Origin: an uncultured Oscillospiraceae bacterium
GTDB taxonomy: Bacteria > Bacillota > Clostridia > Oscillospirales > Acutalibacteraceae
Assembly (NCBI GenBank): GCA_959601025.1
Contig: CAUGOD010000014.1
Location: forward strand, 1 to 61,903
Direction: 5' to 3'
DNA length: 61,903 nt
Position 1 is the first letter of the stretch. Every line of letters starts with the position of its first letter. Positions 22,723 to 32,033 of this stretch are shown in pieces. The position numbers and the translations under genes are program-made. The notes below the pieces were generated by a model that worked only from the letters and a program-made list of their open reading frames with translations, had not been told where the DNA came from and made no database searches.

Positions 22723-25410
22723 TTAATCCTCCACCAGTATTTCCACGGAATCGCCGGTACCGCCGGCAAGCATAGCGTTCGGAATCCAGGCCACCGTATT
22801 CCGCATTTCCTCGTTCCATTTTCCCCGGACAACCTCGCCGTTCACCACATACCGCCGTTCGTTTCGTCCCGTTCGAACATACCGCAGGGCGAGCTTCCGT
22901 CCCCGGACGGAAAGCGCCGCCTCAAAGCGATCAAACGGACAGGACGCCGCCGTCTGGAGCCACAGGCCGTCGTATTCGGGCTGAATGCCGACCACATACC
23001 GCACCAGCAGCTTCAGCACCACGTTGGCGCTCCCGGTCTGCCAGTCGTTCATGGATTCCCCGTCAATGAACTTCTCCGGGTTGCAGCCGTAGGAATTGGG
23101 CATGACAAACGGCGAAAGGGACAGCCGTCGGTGGGTGAACGGAAGGGCCTTTTCCAGCAGCCGCCACGCATCCTCCGGGTATCCGGAGCGAAACAGCGCC
23201 ATGATGCCGAACACCGACGCGTGAATGTACACCGCGCCATTTTCCGCCGTGCCTTCCGGCAGCTTGTTGATCCGTCCCACGCCGGACGCGTCCTCCCCGA
23301 AGGGGGGATCGAACGTCCGCAGGCCATAGACGGAATCCAGGCGCAGAATGTCCTCATGGATCGTCTCCCGCAGAGATAAATCCCGTCCCAGCAGTCCGCT
23401 AAGCGCCCAAAACGCGTTGGAGGTCAGGCTCCGCCGTGAACAGCCGTCCGCATCGCAAAAGCTGCCCACGTAATATTGGCGGTCGTGTCCCCAGCCATGG
23501 GCGATCCTTTGCGTTTCGCCCTTCCGGACGATCCCGTATTGCCGCAGTCCCTCCTCCAGCCGGTTGGCCGCCCGGCGGTAACGCTCCACAAGGGACGCGT
23601 ACCGCTCCGCATCCACCCGGGGAAGCAGCTCGGCCATCTCCTGCAGATTCTGCCAGACCTGCGCGGCCGCCATAACCGACACGCCGTTTCCGTAGGTCTC
23701 CCCGGGGACAGGGCTGACCCCCAACCCGTCCAGCGCGTCGTTCCAGTCCCCGAACAGCACCCGCGTACATCCTGTTTCCTCATCGGTGTTTTGCAGGAGG
23801 TAATCCATGATCCGCAGCATATGCTCCAGGACGCTGTCGGCCTCCCCGCTTTTTCTCGCCTGGCGGGCCGCTTCGTCCACGATCTCATAGTAGCCGCAGG
23901 TTTCCCCAAGCAGGGAAAAATCCCCGGTAAATTTCAGGTAGCTTACGATGGTAGAGATCACCCACACGCCCTGATCGATAAAGGGGCGCAAATCCATCGC
24001 CGGAACCGCGCCCTCATACGCCGGCAGCGAATACTGCCGCGGACAGCGTCCGGAAGGGTCGGTAAACCCCAGCACCTCGATAATTTTCTCCCTGGCGGCG
24101 GCCGGCTGCCATATCAGGTACGCCTCCAGCGCCTGCATGACGTCCCTCACTCCGATCAGCGAGCCCCCGCCCTGCTGGGCATATCCCTTGAGCAGGGCGC
24201 AGAACTCTACCTGCCTTTTCAGGTGGGTAAAAAACGGATTCAGCCGTTCCCCGCTGAGCGGGGTATGAAGCCCGCCCCCAAACCGCAGGGCAAGCCCCCG
24301 TCCCGCCGCCCGCTCCGCCTCGCATTTCCGGCGGAGCAGCGCGTCGGTTTCCGCAGGGGAGAACGGCTGCCTCAGTAACTCCTTCAACGGCTCCTCCCCG
24401 TCGCAGTGGACGGCGTAGGTCAGCCGCATGTCCAGCCGGGCCGTTCCGCCCGCGGGAAGCTCCATATGTAAGATATCGCCGAATACCGCTACATCGGTGA
24501 AGGTGGTAACGCGCCGTCCCTCCGGGAATCGCCCCGCGGCGACGCCGTAGGGCCGGTGCAGACTACCGTGGGCGCCGCCCACATACTCCCGGCGGGAGGT
24601 CGTTTCCTGATGGGAGAGCAGCCGGCCGCCGTTCAGGGACAGGGTACGCGCCAGCACGCCGTAATTGCTCAGCTGCACCGTCCGGCTGATGTTCTCCTTG
24701 CAGCGCAGCGCAAAGGAGGGCAGCGCCGGCGGTATCCCCTCCGTCCCATCCTCCAGCCAGGTTTCCTTGAACCAGCGATCCTCCCCGCTCTCGTATACCG
24801 CATGAAGGAGGAAGGGATTCATGTAATCCGAAAGGAAAAAGCGCCGGGTCTCCTCCCCCGTATTTTCGACCCCGACGGTAAACCGTAAATCCGATTCCCC
24901 GGCAACAAAAACCCGGATGGAAAATCGAAGCCCCTCCCATTCGGTAATATAGGTGACATAGGCCGGATGAAAAACCGTGAAGCGCCGAACCCCGTCCCGC
25001 TGCTCCGGAACGGACAGGAGGGGAACAAACGCTGTTTCCCCAGCATTCTCCATCCCGGCGAACCACGCCAGTCGGGGCTCCTGCCCCTCCTCGCTGCGGA
25101 AAAGGATAGTCAGCATCCCGTCGTTGCAGTACAGGTGCCCCGAAGCATACGCCCAGAGATTCAGGCCGCCCTGGTTATAGACGTAGCGGCTTTCCCCCTC
25201 GTCCCGGGGAAGGGCAAGGATTTCGGTATCCGAAAGGAACCAGGCATTTCCGGGCAGGGCGGCCCCCGTCTCCTCCCCCGGCCTGATAAACTGACGCTTT
25301 CTTGCATAGTCGGCGGCCTGCCTGAAAAACGGATCGCTTGCGCCGCTTCTGTCGTTTCTGTCGTTCATACGCGCTTTTCCCCTCCGATTGCCGAGCCGTT
25401 GGACATTCAT
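22723..25410 (-). CDS. GH94-like glycoside phosphorylase (clan GH-Q)
   Basis: The 895-aa cytoplasmic protein looks like a glycoside phosphorylase of the GH94/GH149/GH161 clan: an N-terminal beta-sandwich (about 30-330), a helical linker, and an (alpha/alpha)6 barrel. LFGDWNDALDGLG (DWND, Asp555 and Asp558) matches the catalytic-Asp region of cellobiose-type phosphorylases. Later blocks GHDRQYYVGSF, NKLPEGTAENGAVYIHA and WQTGSANVV also fit. The family splits beta-glucosides with phosphate to give sugar-1-phosphate. Its ATG overlaps the upstream stop (ATGA), and a phosphohexomutase lies two genes down. Linkage specificity is unknown. Confidence 0.8.
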   Translation of the reverse strand: MNVQRLGNRRGKARMNDRNDRSGASDPFFRQAADYARKRQFIRPGEETGAALPGNAWFLSDTEILALPRDEGESRYVYNQGGLNLWAYASGHLYCNDGMLTILFRSEEGQEPRLAWFAGMENAGETAFVPLLSVPEQRDGVRRFTVFHPAYVTYITEWEGLRFSIRVFVAGESDLRFTVGVENTGEETRRFFLSDYMNPFLLHAVYESGEDRWFKETWLEDGTEGIPPALPSFALRCKENISRTVQLSNYGVLARTLSLNGGRLLSHQETTSRREYVGGAHGSLHRPYGVAAGRFPEGRRVTTFTDVAVFGDILHMELPAGGTARLDMRLTYAVHCDGEEPLKELLRQPFSPAETDALLRRKCEAERAAGRGLALRFGGGLHTPLSGERLNPFFTHLKRQVEFCALLKGYAQQGGGSLIGVRDVMQALEAYLIWQPAAAREKIIEVLGFTDPSGRCPRQYSLPAYEGAVPAMDLRPFIDQGVWVISTIVSYLKFTGDFSLLGETCGYYEIVDEAARQARKSGEADSVLEHMLRIMDYLLQNTDEETGCTRVLFGDWNDALDGLGVSPVPGETYGNGVSVMAAAQVWQNLQEMAELLPRVDAERYASLVERYRRAANRLEEGLRQYGIVRKGETQRIAHGWGHDRQYYVGSFCDADGCSRRSLTSNAFWALSGLLGRDLSLRETIHEDILRLDSVYGLRTFDPPFGEDASGVGRINKLPEGTAENGAVYIHASVFGIMALFRSGYPEDAWRLLEKALPFTHRRLSLSPFVMPNSYGCNPEKFIDGESMNDWQTGSANVVLKLLVRYVVGIQPEYDGLWLQTAASCPFDRFEAALSVRGRKLALRYVRTGRNERRYVVNGEVVRGKWNEEMRNTVAWIPNAMLAGGTGDSVEILVED

Positions 25411-28028
25411 TCCAGGCTGTACCAGGTCTGTACGTTATGGAACGCCACGCCGGTGGAGGCCGTCGGACAGGCCGCCACATTCAGCTCATACAATTTCCGG
25501 ACTTCCTGGTACAGGTAGTCCTTGCTGTCGTCATAATAGGTGACGTGGGTGGCCTCCGGCCCAGTCTCCTGTCCGGAAACCAGCAGAGCGCCCTTGCCCT
25601 TCTTTTCGGCGCAGGCCAGCTCGTTTGCGGACATCTGGTGGGCGTCGTCGGCCGAATCGCCATAGGACATCAGCACCACCCCGTCCGAATACTGCTGCAC
25701 CCATTCGTGCAGCCACATACCGCTGTAATCCACCGGTGTATTCTCTTTGGAGTATCCCTCCGCGGTCAGGTCGTCCAAATGGGCGCTGGTGCACATCTCA
25801 AACCGCAGGCCGGTATTTCTGGTTTTTTCGTAGCCGAGCTTTACTTCCTCGGCATAGATTTTCCAGGTTTCCTGTGTGGCGTTGGCCGGTTCCAGATCCA
25901 GATGCACACCCGCCAGCAAGCCCCGGCCGTTCGCCTTGGCCCATTCGTTATAATCCAGACACTGCTGAATGGTCTTCTCCATCGCTCCCCGCGCCCCGGC
26001 GACCCAGGAGGAATCGCCGCTCAGCGCCATGACCGCCATCCCCCGCTTATTCGCCTCCTCGATAAAGGCGGCGGAGGTTTCCCGGTCGGTGAAGGAGAAG
26101 CCGCCGTAGATAGTCGTGACCCCGTTTTTCTGCAGGAAATTGAGGTATTTCTTGTTTTTAACCTTCTGCATATCGACTGGATGCCACCACCAGACGCCGA
26201 TCTCGTCCCCTTCGCGCAGCTCCAGATTGACATACGGCTGTTCCTCACCGTAGCGGACGGTATCCCCATATACCCGATGGGACTCGCCGGCGGCGTCGGT
26301 GTATTCCATAAAGGCGCGCATGACGAAATAGTAGACGTTCCCGCATTCCATCACGCGGTACCACTGGCCGCTGCCATTGCGGGCGTCTCCCTCCAGCACG
26401 ACGGCCCCCAGGGTATCCGCGGTCAGCTCCTCGCCCTCGTTCAGCGCCAGCCCCTGCACGCTCACCGTTCCGAACCGCGTCAAGGTACAGCCCTCCGGCG
26501 GGAGGCAGATCACGGGAATCCGAAGCGTCCGGCTTTTTTCCCCTTCCGCGATTACCTCGGTATAGGGATCGCAGTAAGCGACGCAGGCCGTTTCCGCCGC
26601 GGAGACCGTCCGGGCCTCCAGCTCCAGCGGGCCGGTCACGCGGAAGGTAAAGCTCTCCCCGTAGCCGATCACGCTTTCGGTCTCCCCATTTTTAACGACC
26701 CAGGCAACCGTCTCGCCGCTTCCCGGCGCGTTCAGCGCTTTCACCGTACAGATGTCCGACTGGGCATAGGTATACTCGGTATAGCCGTTGCTGAACGAGC
26801 CGTTCGTCACCTTCAGGGAATAGGTCTCCCGCGCGTCGTCCGGCGCGTATTCCGGCGTTACGTCCATATCCGCCGTTACCTTACTGAAATCCTCTTTCCA
26901 GCCGGTGAAGGTATAGCCTGCCCGGACGGGAGGCTCCGGCGGCTGGGCGGCCGTCCCGTCCGCCGTTCGGCGGACGGCGTACTCCCTGCCGAAGCTGTCC
27001 AGAAAGCGGACCGCATGGCTTTCCACCGCCTGCGCCTTCACTAACTCAAACTGCCGGATGTCGATCGTGCCGTAGGCCATCCCCAGATTGGTTCCAAACC
27101 ATTTCGTCGAAGCGCCCGCTCCGTATTGGGTCAGGTCCAGCAGCGCCTCGTAATGTCCGGGGCCGTCGATCTCCAGCACGTCAAGCAGATTTACCGTGAC
27201 CTGACCGGCGTCTCCCAGCCGGAGGTCCCATCGGTCGAACACAAAGTGGTCGTCGTCCGTATACGCCACGTCAACCGACACCGCCAGATAGGTCCCCGCC
27301 GCATAGACCGGCCAACCGGCGGAAGACCCCTGCATCGTATAGGAACCGCTGCCGGACAGGTGGGCGGGGAGCCCCAGCTCGGTCTGGGAAGCGGCGACCC
27401 TGGTCTGCTTATACAGCGTATCGCCGACCGTGTAATACTCCCCGGAATCGGAAACCTGCTTTGCCATCACGATCTGCATCGTGTGCAGTCGGATGCTGTA
27501 GCCGACGGCGTCCACCATAATGTTCTGCAAAGCGTCCTTTTCCTCCAGCCCGAGCCGGCCCAGGTCGATCAGCGCCGTATAACGGCCCGCGCCCGTTATA
27601 TTCAGGAACTGCTCCCCGTCCAGCCGGAACCATTTCTTCGGGAGCGCGCCGAACTGCCATTCCAGCTTCACGCTTTTCTTGGAGCCGGTTTCTTCCACCA
27701 GCTCCAGATCAATCAGGGCGTACATGGTGCGGCAGCTGACCTGTTTATTGCTCAGTAGATAGAAGGCCGACTGCGAGGCCTTGGCCACGCCCCGGTCGGC
27801 GGAATAGGTGTTCCACTCCATCGGAAAGGCCGCGCCGTCCTTGAACAGCGCGCCGTCCGTCAAGTCCTGAACGACGCCCATCACCCGGTACTGCGACGCG
27901 TCCAGCGCATACGTAACGGCGGCCGTTCCTTCTATCTCTTCCGCAGCCGCGCTTCCCACGCCGGCGGAGCCAAGCAGCAGCGTCCCCGCCAGCAGCAGGC
28001 TGACGATCTTTGAAAAATGCTTTCTCAT
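25407..28028 (-). CDS. Secreted multidomain protein: two repeat modules, InlB-type repeat, C-terminal TIM-barrel putative glycoside hydrolase
   Basis: This 873-aa protein (start ATG 28028, AAAGG 12 nt upstream; a TTG at 28040 abuts the RBS) has a signal peptide ending GSAAAEE. Two divergent copies of the shared module follow (about 35-185 and 190-330), then an InlB-type repeat (GYTFTGW) and a beta-rich linker. The C-terminal barrel has WWW 613-615, HLDLEP with Glu713, GQETG with Glu821 and AFHNVQTWYSL. Overall architecture equals the 1017-aa protein with one module fewer. Translationally coupled to the phosphorylase gene. Function inferred, not shown. Confidence 0.75.
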   Translation of the reverse strand: MRKHFSKIVSLLLAGTLLLGSAGVGSAAAEEIEGTAAVTYALDASQYRVMGVVQDLTDGALFKDGAAFPMEWNTYSADRGVAKASQSAFYLLSNKQVSCRTMYALIDLELVEETGSKKSVKLEWQFGALPKKWFRLDGEQFLNITGAGRYTALIDLGRLGLEEKDALQNIMVDAVGYSIRLHTMQIVMAKQVSDSGEYYTVGDTLYKQTRVAASQTELGLPAHLSGSGSYTMQGSSAGWPVYAAGTYLAVSVDVAYTDDDHFVFDRWDLRLGDAGQVTVNLLDVLEIDGPGHYEALLDLTQYGAGASTKWFGTNLGMAYGTIDIRQFELVKAQAVESHAVRFLDSFGREYAVRRTADGTAAQPPEPPVRAGYTFTGWKEDFSKVTADMDVTPEYAPDDARETYSLKVTNGSFSNGYTEYTYAQSDICTVKALNAPGSGETVAWVVKNGETESVIGYGESFTFRVTGPLELEARTVSAAETACVAYCDPYTEVIAEGEKSRTLRIPVICLPPEGCTLTRFGTVSVQGLALNEGEELTADTLGAVVLEGDARNGSGQWYRVMECGNVYYFVMRAFMEYTDAAGESHRVYGDTVRYGEEQPYVNLELREGDEIGVWWWHPVDMQKVKNKKYLNFLQKNGVTTIYGGFSFTDRETSAAFIEEANKRGMAVMALSGDSSWVAGARGAMEKTIQQCLDYNEWAKANGRGLLAGVHLDLEPANATQETWKIYAEEVKLGYEKTRNTGLRFEMCTSAHLDDLTAEGYSKENTPVDYSGMWLHEWVQQYSDGVVLMSYGDSADDAHQMSANELACAEKKGKGALLVSGQETGPEATHVTYYDDSKDYLYQEVRKLYELNVAACPTASTGVAFHNVQTWYSLE

Positions 28029-28121
28029 CGTTTTCTTCAACCTTTCGGATACGGAAAATTTCGTCTGGCGGGCCGCAGCGTCCCTGCCAGACGCGCCCCT
28101 CGTTCTTCCGCGGCAGGCCGT

Positions 28122-28343
28122 TTACTTGTAATCCTCCGCTTCGCTGCCGGCGGTCCAGGGCACCTCGTCCACCTCGCCCGTCTCAAAAGAGGCGTAAGGC
28201 GGCTTTTCGTCCCCCGACGACGAGCCGGATTCCGTTTTGGAACGGCAGGCGCCCAACGTCAGGCATAACGCCAACGCCGCCAGTCCCGCGAGAATCGCCC
28301 TGTCCGCCCTGTTTGCTTTTTGGGCCTTTATTGTCCTTTTCAT
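28122..28343 (-). CDS. Small putative lipoprotein of the carbohydrate locus
   Basis: The 73-aa product has a basic N-terminus, a hydrophobic segment and a lipobox LGAC at about residues 30-33, leaving a mature acidic peptide of about 40 residues. No domain is recognisable. AAGGAGGG precedes the ATG. It lies 13 nt after the 692-aa gene, so it belongs to the same transcript. Confidence 0.7.
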   Translation of the reverse strand: MKRTIKAQKANRADRAILAGLAALALCLTLGACRSKTESGSSSGDEKPPYASFETGEVDEVPWTAGSEAEDYK

Positions 28344-28355
28344 GCCCCGCCCTCC

Positions 28356-30434
28356 TTATATCGCCTGCTTCATGGCGGCGTTTTCTTCAAACATTTCGGC
28401 ATACAGCCGGTCAATCAACTGGGGGAACTCCCCGGGCAATATACGATCGTAAAAGGACGTTTTCTGTCCGCGCAACACCATCAGGGAGGATATCCAGGTG
28501 TTGACCCAACCGGATTCCACACACCAGGCACCCCAGCCGACATCTGCGGTGCTTCCCCAGTACTCCCATTTTTCAAAGTCAAAGCTGCGCATCCACGCGC
28601 CGTCCAGATAATCGTTGTTTTCGTTGTTCTTCCGAAGCTGGATACGGCAGAGGAACTGGGCAATATTGGTCGCCGCCTGCTCAATATCGGCCGACGGCTC
28701 CCCCGCCTGACGGAATGCGGCGGCCGCCTCGTGCAGGCCGAGGAACGCCCAATTCGTGGCATACAGCAGGTCGGTCGCCGGGTCGCCGTTGCTCTGGATC
28801 AGTGAAGCCTCCGTCGTTCCGAACGCCTCGTTCGAATGCGGCGGCGGGTAAAGGCCGTCCGTTACCGCGCCGAGATAATCCTGGTACTTGCCGCTCGGCT
28901 GGGTGACATAATCCTGGAAAGCGCCGCAAGGAACCATGTGCGCCAGCGTTTCACCGCACATAAAGCGGAGCCATTCCCGATGCTCCGGCGTATCCTCCGC
29001 CCGCATCAGGAAGGCGAGCGGAAGCAGCATCCGCGCGATCTCCGCCGTCATGGAATTGGTCCAGCGCCAGCCGTCCGGATACGTTTCCATCATATAGCGC
29101 AGGCCGGTTTCCGCGGTTTCGAGAAACCGGCGCTTCCCCGTCTCCTTATACGCGAGCAGGAAGCAGGCCCACAGGTAGGCTTCAAAATGTCCAGCGCAGT
29201 ACACCACGTCGCTTTCATAATGATCCCTCCAGGTTTTATCCTCCTTAAAAAAGGGACTGTTTTCCTGCGCATCCAGACGCTCAGGGCGGAAACCCGTCTT
29301 TCTGGACGAGGTCCGCAGATTGGCAAGCAGGCAGCGCAGCAGCCGCTCGTCCCACCGGGTCTCCCCCAGCACGCTGCGGGCCAGCAGGGAGCCGAGCAGC
29401 GTGCGGGCGTTGTCGTCGCCGTAAAACACTTTGCTGTTGTCAAACCAGTTGTTCAGCCCGTAGTATTCGGTGGCGGGATCGTCGTTGTAAAATTCTTTGG
29501 TGCACCAAACCGTGTCCAGCAGCCTTTCAGCCAGCCGACGGTCCTCCGGATCCCCGGTCAGCTGATGGTGGAGCGCCAGCACCATGGCGCTCTCGGCAAA
29601 GCAGTCGCTGCGGAAGCAGATGCGGAGCTCCTGCCGTCCGTCGCTGTCGATCTGGGACAGAAAACCCTCCTGCGCCAGCAGGCGGCCGGTGTCCTTTTCC
29701 TCCCCCACGATGTACTTGCGGAACCACCGGCAGGATCGATAAAACGCCTGCATCTCCGCGTCGGCGGGCAGGGGCTCCTCCGGCCCGTATGCGGGCCGGA
29801 CCACCGGCTTCCAGTCCAGCCGGACCTCCGTGCCCGTCCATACAGACAAAAGCCGGCTCCACAACGTCTTCCATTTCGCGCTGGGACCGTATTTGGCCCG
29901 AATAAAACGAGTCAGGGAGGTCGTGAGTACCGTAACGCCGGACGCGCCCACGTCGGTTTCCACCAGCGGATATACGGCCTCGGGCAGCCCATAAACCGCT
30001 TCGTCGTATCCAGCGGCCTTCGCCATGCAGAAAAGGGTCGGCGCAGCATCGGAGGGAAGGACACGGCAGCCGTTGACGGTCAGCAGGGTCATCGGCTTTA
30101 GCCCGGTTTGCTCCCCGTCCAGGATCACCAGCCGCTCATGCTTCGTCACATAGGGCTCCCCGTATACCCGATCCCCCACCTGCCGGGGATATTCGGCGAT
30201 CAGCCGGAGCTTTTTTTCCTCCACGACCCGGAGCTGCCGATCGGTAATCACCAGCTCCGGAACCGGGTAGGCCGCGGCAGGGACATATATCAGGTCGCCC
30301 TCCTCCGCCATGGACAGCGCCGCGTCCACCTCCGCCGCACAGCGTACGGTATAGCCGCTTTGCTCCAGCGCGGATAACAGGTCGTTCTTTGAATCGGCAT
30401 CCGCGGAACAAAAAATCATTCGGGGCAATATCAT
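28356..30434 (-). CDS. Unclassified 692-aa protein, likely alpha/alpha-barrel carbohydrate-active enzyme
   Basis: No signal peptide, so cytoplasmic. The first about 90 residues look like a small alpha/beta domain (MIFCSADADSKNDLLSALEQ, then DLIYVPAAAYP). From about 230 on the sequence is a run of paired helices with many Trp and Tyr and motifs such as YYGLNNWFDNSKVFYGDDNAR, HYESDVVYCAGHFEAYLWACF and EYWGSTADVGWGAWCVESGW. This pattern fits six-hairpin glycosidase folds, as in GH88/GH105/GH127-like enzymes. I cannot match a named family. Conserved acidic residues in YGDDNAR and STADVG are candidate catalytic or ligand positions. RBS GAGGAG. Confidence 0.6.
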   Translation of the reverse strand: MILPRMIFCSADADSKNDLLSALEQSGYTVRCAAEVDAALSMAEEGDLIYVPAAAYPVPELVITDRQLRVVEEKKLRLIAEYPRQVGDRVYGEPYVTKHERLVILDGEQTGLKPMTLLTVNGCRVLPSDAAPTLFCMAKAAGYDEAVYGLPEAVYPLVETDVGASGVTVLTTSLTRFIRAKYGPSAKWKTLWSRLLSVWTGTEVRLDWKPVVRPAYGPEEPLPADAEMQAFYRSCRWFRKYIVGEEKDTGRLLAQEGFLSQIDSDGRQELRICFRSDCFAESAMVLALHHQLTGDPEDRRLAERLLDTVWCTKEFYNDDPATEYYGLNNWFDNSKVFYGDDNARTLLGSLLARSVLGETRWDERLLRCLLANLRTSSRKTGFRPERLDAQENSPFFKEDKTWRDHYESDVVYCAGHFEAYLWACFLLAYKETGKRRFLETAETGLRYMMETYPDGWRWTNSMTAEIARMLLPLAFLMRAEDTPEHREWLRFMCGETLAHMVPCGAFQDYVTQPSGKYQDYLGAVTDGLYPPPHSNEAFGTTEASLIQSNGDPATDLLYATNWAFLGLHEAAAAFRQAGEPSADIEQAATNIAQFLCRIQLRKNNENNDYLDGAWMRSFDFEKWEYWGSTADVGWGAWCVESGWVNTWISSLMVLRGQKTSFYDRILPGEFPQLIDRLYAEMFEENAAMKQAI

Positions 30435-30465
30435 CGTTCATTACTCCTCGTCTTGTAGTGTTGCT

Positions 30466-30658
30466 GTAAGCGCTGAACAGGCCGGGCGATATCTCTCGCG
30501 CGGTCTGTTCGGCGCTTACCCTTTTCCGCCCGGCATGGGGGAAATCAGCGAAAAATAGGCGCACCGGGGGAAGGGGGCGCTGCAAAACCGCTGTTTTACA
30601 GTCTTACAGCGCCCCCGATTCAACCGATTTCACGGGAGAGCGCTCCCTCTCCAGGGAG
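30466..30658 (-). promoter_or_regulatory. Structured spacer with three hairpins
   Basis: Between the anchored protein gene and the 692-aa gene are three inverted repeats: 30466-30519 (GTAAGCGC-T-GAACAG paired with its complement), 30573-30616 (GGGGGCGCTG/CAGCGCCCCC with an inner AAAAC/GTTTT stem) and 30641-30658 (GCTCCCT/AGGGAGC). None has a T-run. They probably set transcript stability or partial termination after a highly expressed surface gene. Confidence 0.5.
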
Positions 30659-30673
30659 CCCCCTCTCGAAAGC

Positions 30674-31966
30674 TTACTGGTCCTTCCTGTGTTTTTTCAG
30701 GCAGAGCGCCGCGACCCCAACCGAGGTGAGCAACATAGCCGCCGCAGCGACCGGCAGCTCGACGCCCGTGTTCGGGGAACCGCCATTGGAGCCGTTTCCG
30801 CTGGCCTCCGCCGCAGTAACGATGGCATAACGGTCGATCTTGATGTTGCCGCCGTACAGGGCGCCTTCATAGATATAGGTGCCATAGAATTTGGAAACCT
30901 TGTCCTGCAGGGAGGAACCCATCACATCGGACAGCTTAATCATGCCGGTGTAATGACCGCCGGGCAGGCCGTCGTAGCCCTTGTCCTTGCCATAGCCGAG
31001 CGCGTCCTGCAGCTTCAGGCGGCTGCCTTCCTCGCCGTCAAAGCAGACCTCGAACAGAACGGAAGGCTTAATCGCGTCGCTGCCCGCCGTCACCGTGAAG
31101 TCGTATACCAGATAATAGGTGTCGCGATAGGTGATATCGCTCTTGGAAACGAACCACTTGTCCGGCGGCACGGTGTCCTCAATGGTCTGCTTGGACAGAC
31201 CGAGCGCATCCTCTTCCGCCACAATGCCGGTGACCTTGTACTTCTTGCCGTTCATGGTGTAATATTCGTCCTTGGTGACAGGCTTCACCTGCGGATCGAC
31301 CTCTACAGTAGTAGTCGTCACGGGGGCCTCGGTGGGGTCGGAAGGCTTCGCCGGGTCGGTGGGCTTGCTGCTCGGTTCGGTCGAGCTGGAGGTGGTATCG
31401 CTGGAGGACGTGGTAACCTCCTTCAGGGAAACGAACTTGAAGGTGGTAAAGTCTACCGTTCCACCATACAGCGCGCCCATATACAGATGGAAATCGCCGA
31501 AGGTGGTGACGCCCGCCTCATACTGATTCCAGGCCTGTTCCGCCAACGCGGCGGTCACGACATCGCCCAGGCGGAGCAGGCCCTTGGTCTGTCCGTTGCC
31601 CAGCTCGCCGGCGCCGGTGAGATATTTATACAGCGGAATGTTGTAGCCGTGCTCACCCAGGAACATGCTTACCTCGATTTTCGCGCCGGGGCTGCCCGCG
31701 CCGGGGTTGACGTTGATGTCATAGACCAGGTACAGATTCTCGTCGACCGGCTTGCTGACCTTGTCGAAAGTCGTGCAGAAATCCGCATAGGGGCTGGACG
31801 AATCGGTGCAGGATTTGCCCGAGAAATCGACGACGGTCTGGTCCACTTCATACGTTTTCCCGTCGATGGTGTAGGTTTCCGCACTGGCCGAGGCATTCAT
31901 CGCCAAACCGGTGAAGCTGAGGCAAAGCGCGAGAACTACGGATAGGACCTTTTTTCTCCCTTTCAC
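30674..31966 (-). CDS. Surface-anchored protein with two copies of the shared module
   Basis: This 430-aa protein has a signal peptide (KKVLSVVLALCLSFTGLAMNASASA) and two copies of the module also found in the two secreted TIM-barrel proteins (about 30-185 and 235-385), each ending in ALYGG followed by a hydrophobic beta strand. A Ser/Thr/Pro linker separates them. The C-terminus has SPNTG, a hydrophobic helix and KKHRKDQ, the layout of a sortase substrate with a non-canonical motif. The GTG start follows AGGAGG by 7 nt. It may be a cell-wall glycan-binding protein or scaffold; that is inference from the shared module. Confidence 0.75.
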   Translation of the reverse strand: MKGRKKVLSVVLALCLSFTGLAMNASASAETYTIDGKTYEVDQTVVDFSGKSCTDSSSPYADFCTTFDKVSKPVDENLYLVYDINVNPGAGSPGAKIEVSMFLGEHGYNIPLYKYLTGAGELGNGQTKGLLRLGDVVTAALAEQAWNQYEAGVTTFGDFHLYMGALYGGTVDFTTFKFVSLKEVTTSSSDTTSSSTEPSSKPTDPAKPSDPTEAPVTTTTVEVDPQVKPVTKDEYYTMNGKKYKVTGIVAEEDALGLSKQTIEDTVPPDKWFVSKSDITYRDTYYLVYDFTVTAGSDAIKPSVLFEVCFDGEEGSRLKLQDALGYGKDKGYDGLPGGHYTGMIKLSDVMGSSLQDKVSKFYGTYIYEGALYGGNIKIDRYAIVTAAEASGNGSNGGSPNTGVELPVAAAAMLLTSVGVAALCLKKHRKDQ

Positions 31967-32033
31967 AAAAAAACCTCCTAAATTTTATTCATACGGCGTA
32001 ACGCTGACGCCAATATGACCGGAATTGTGTCCG

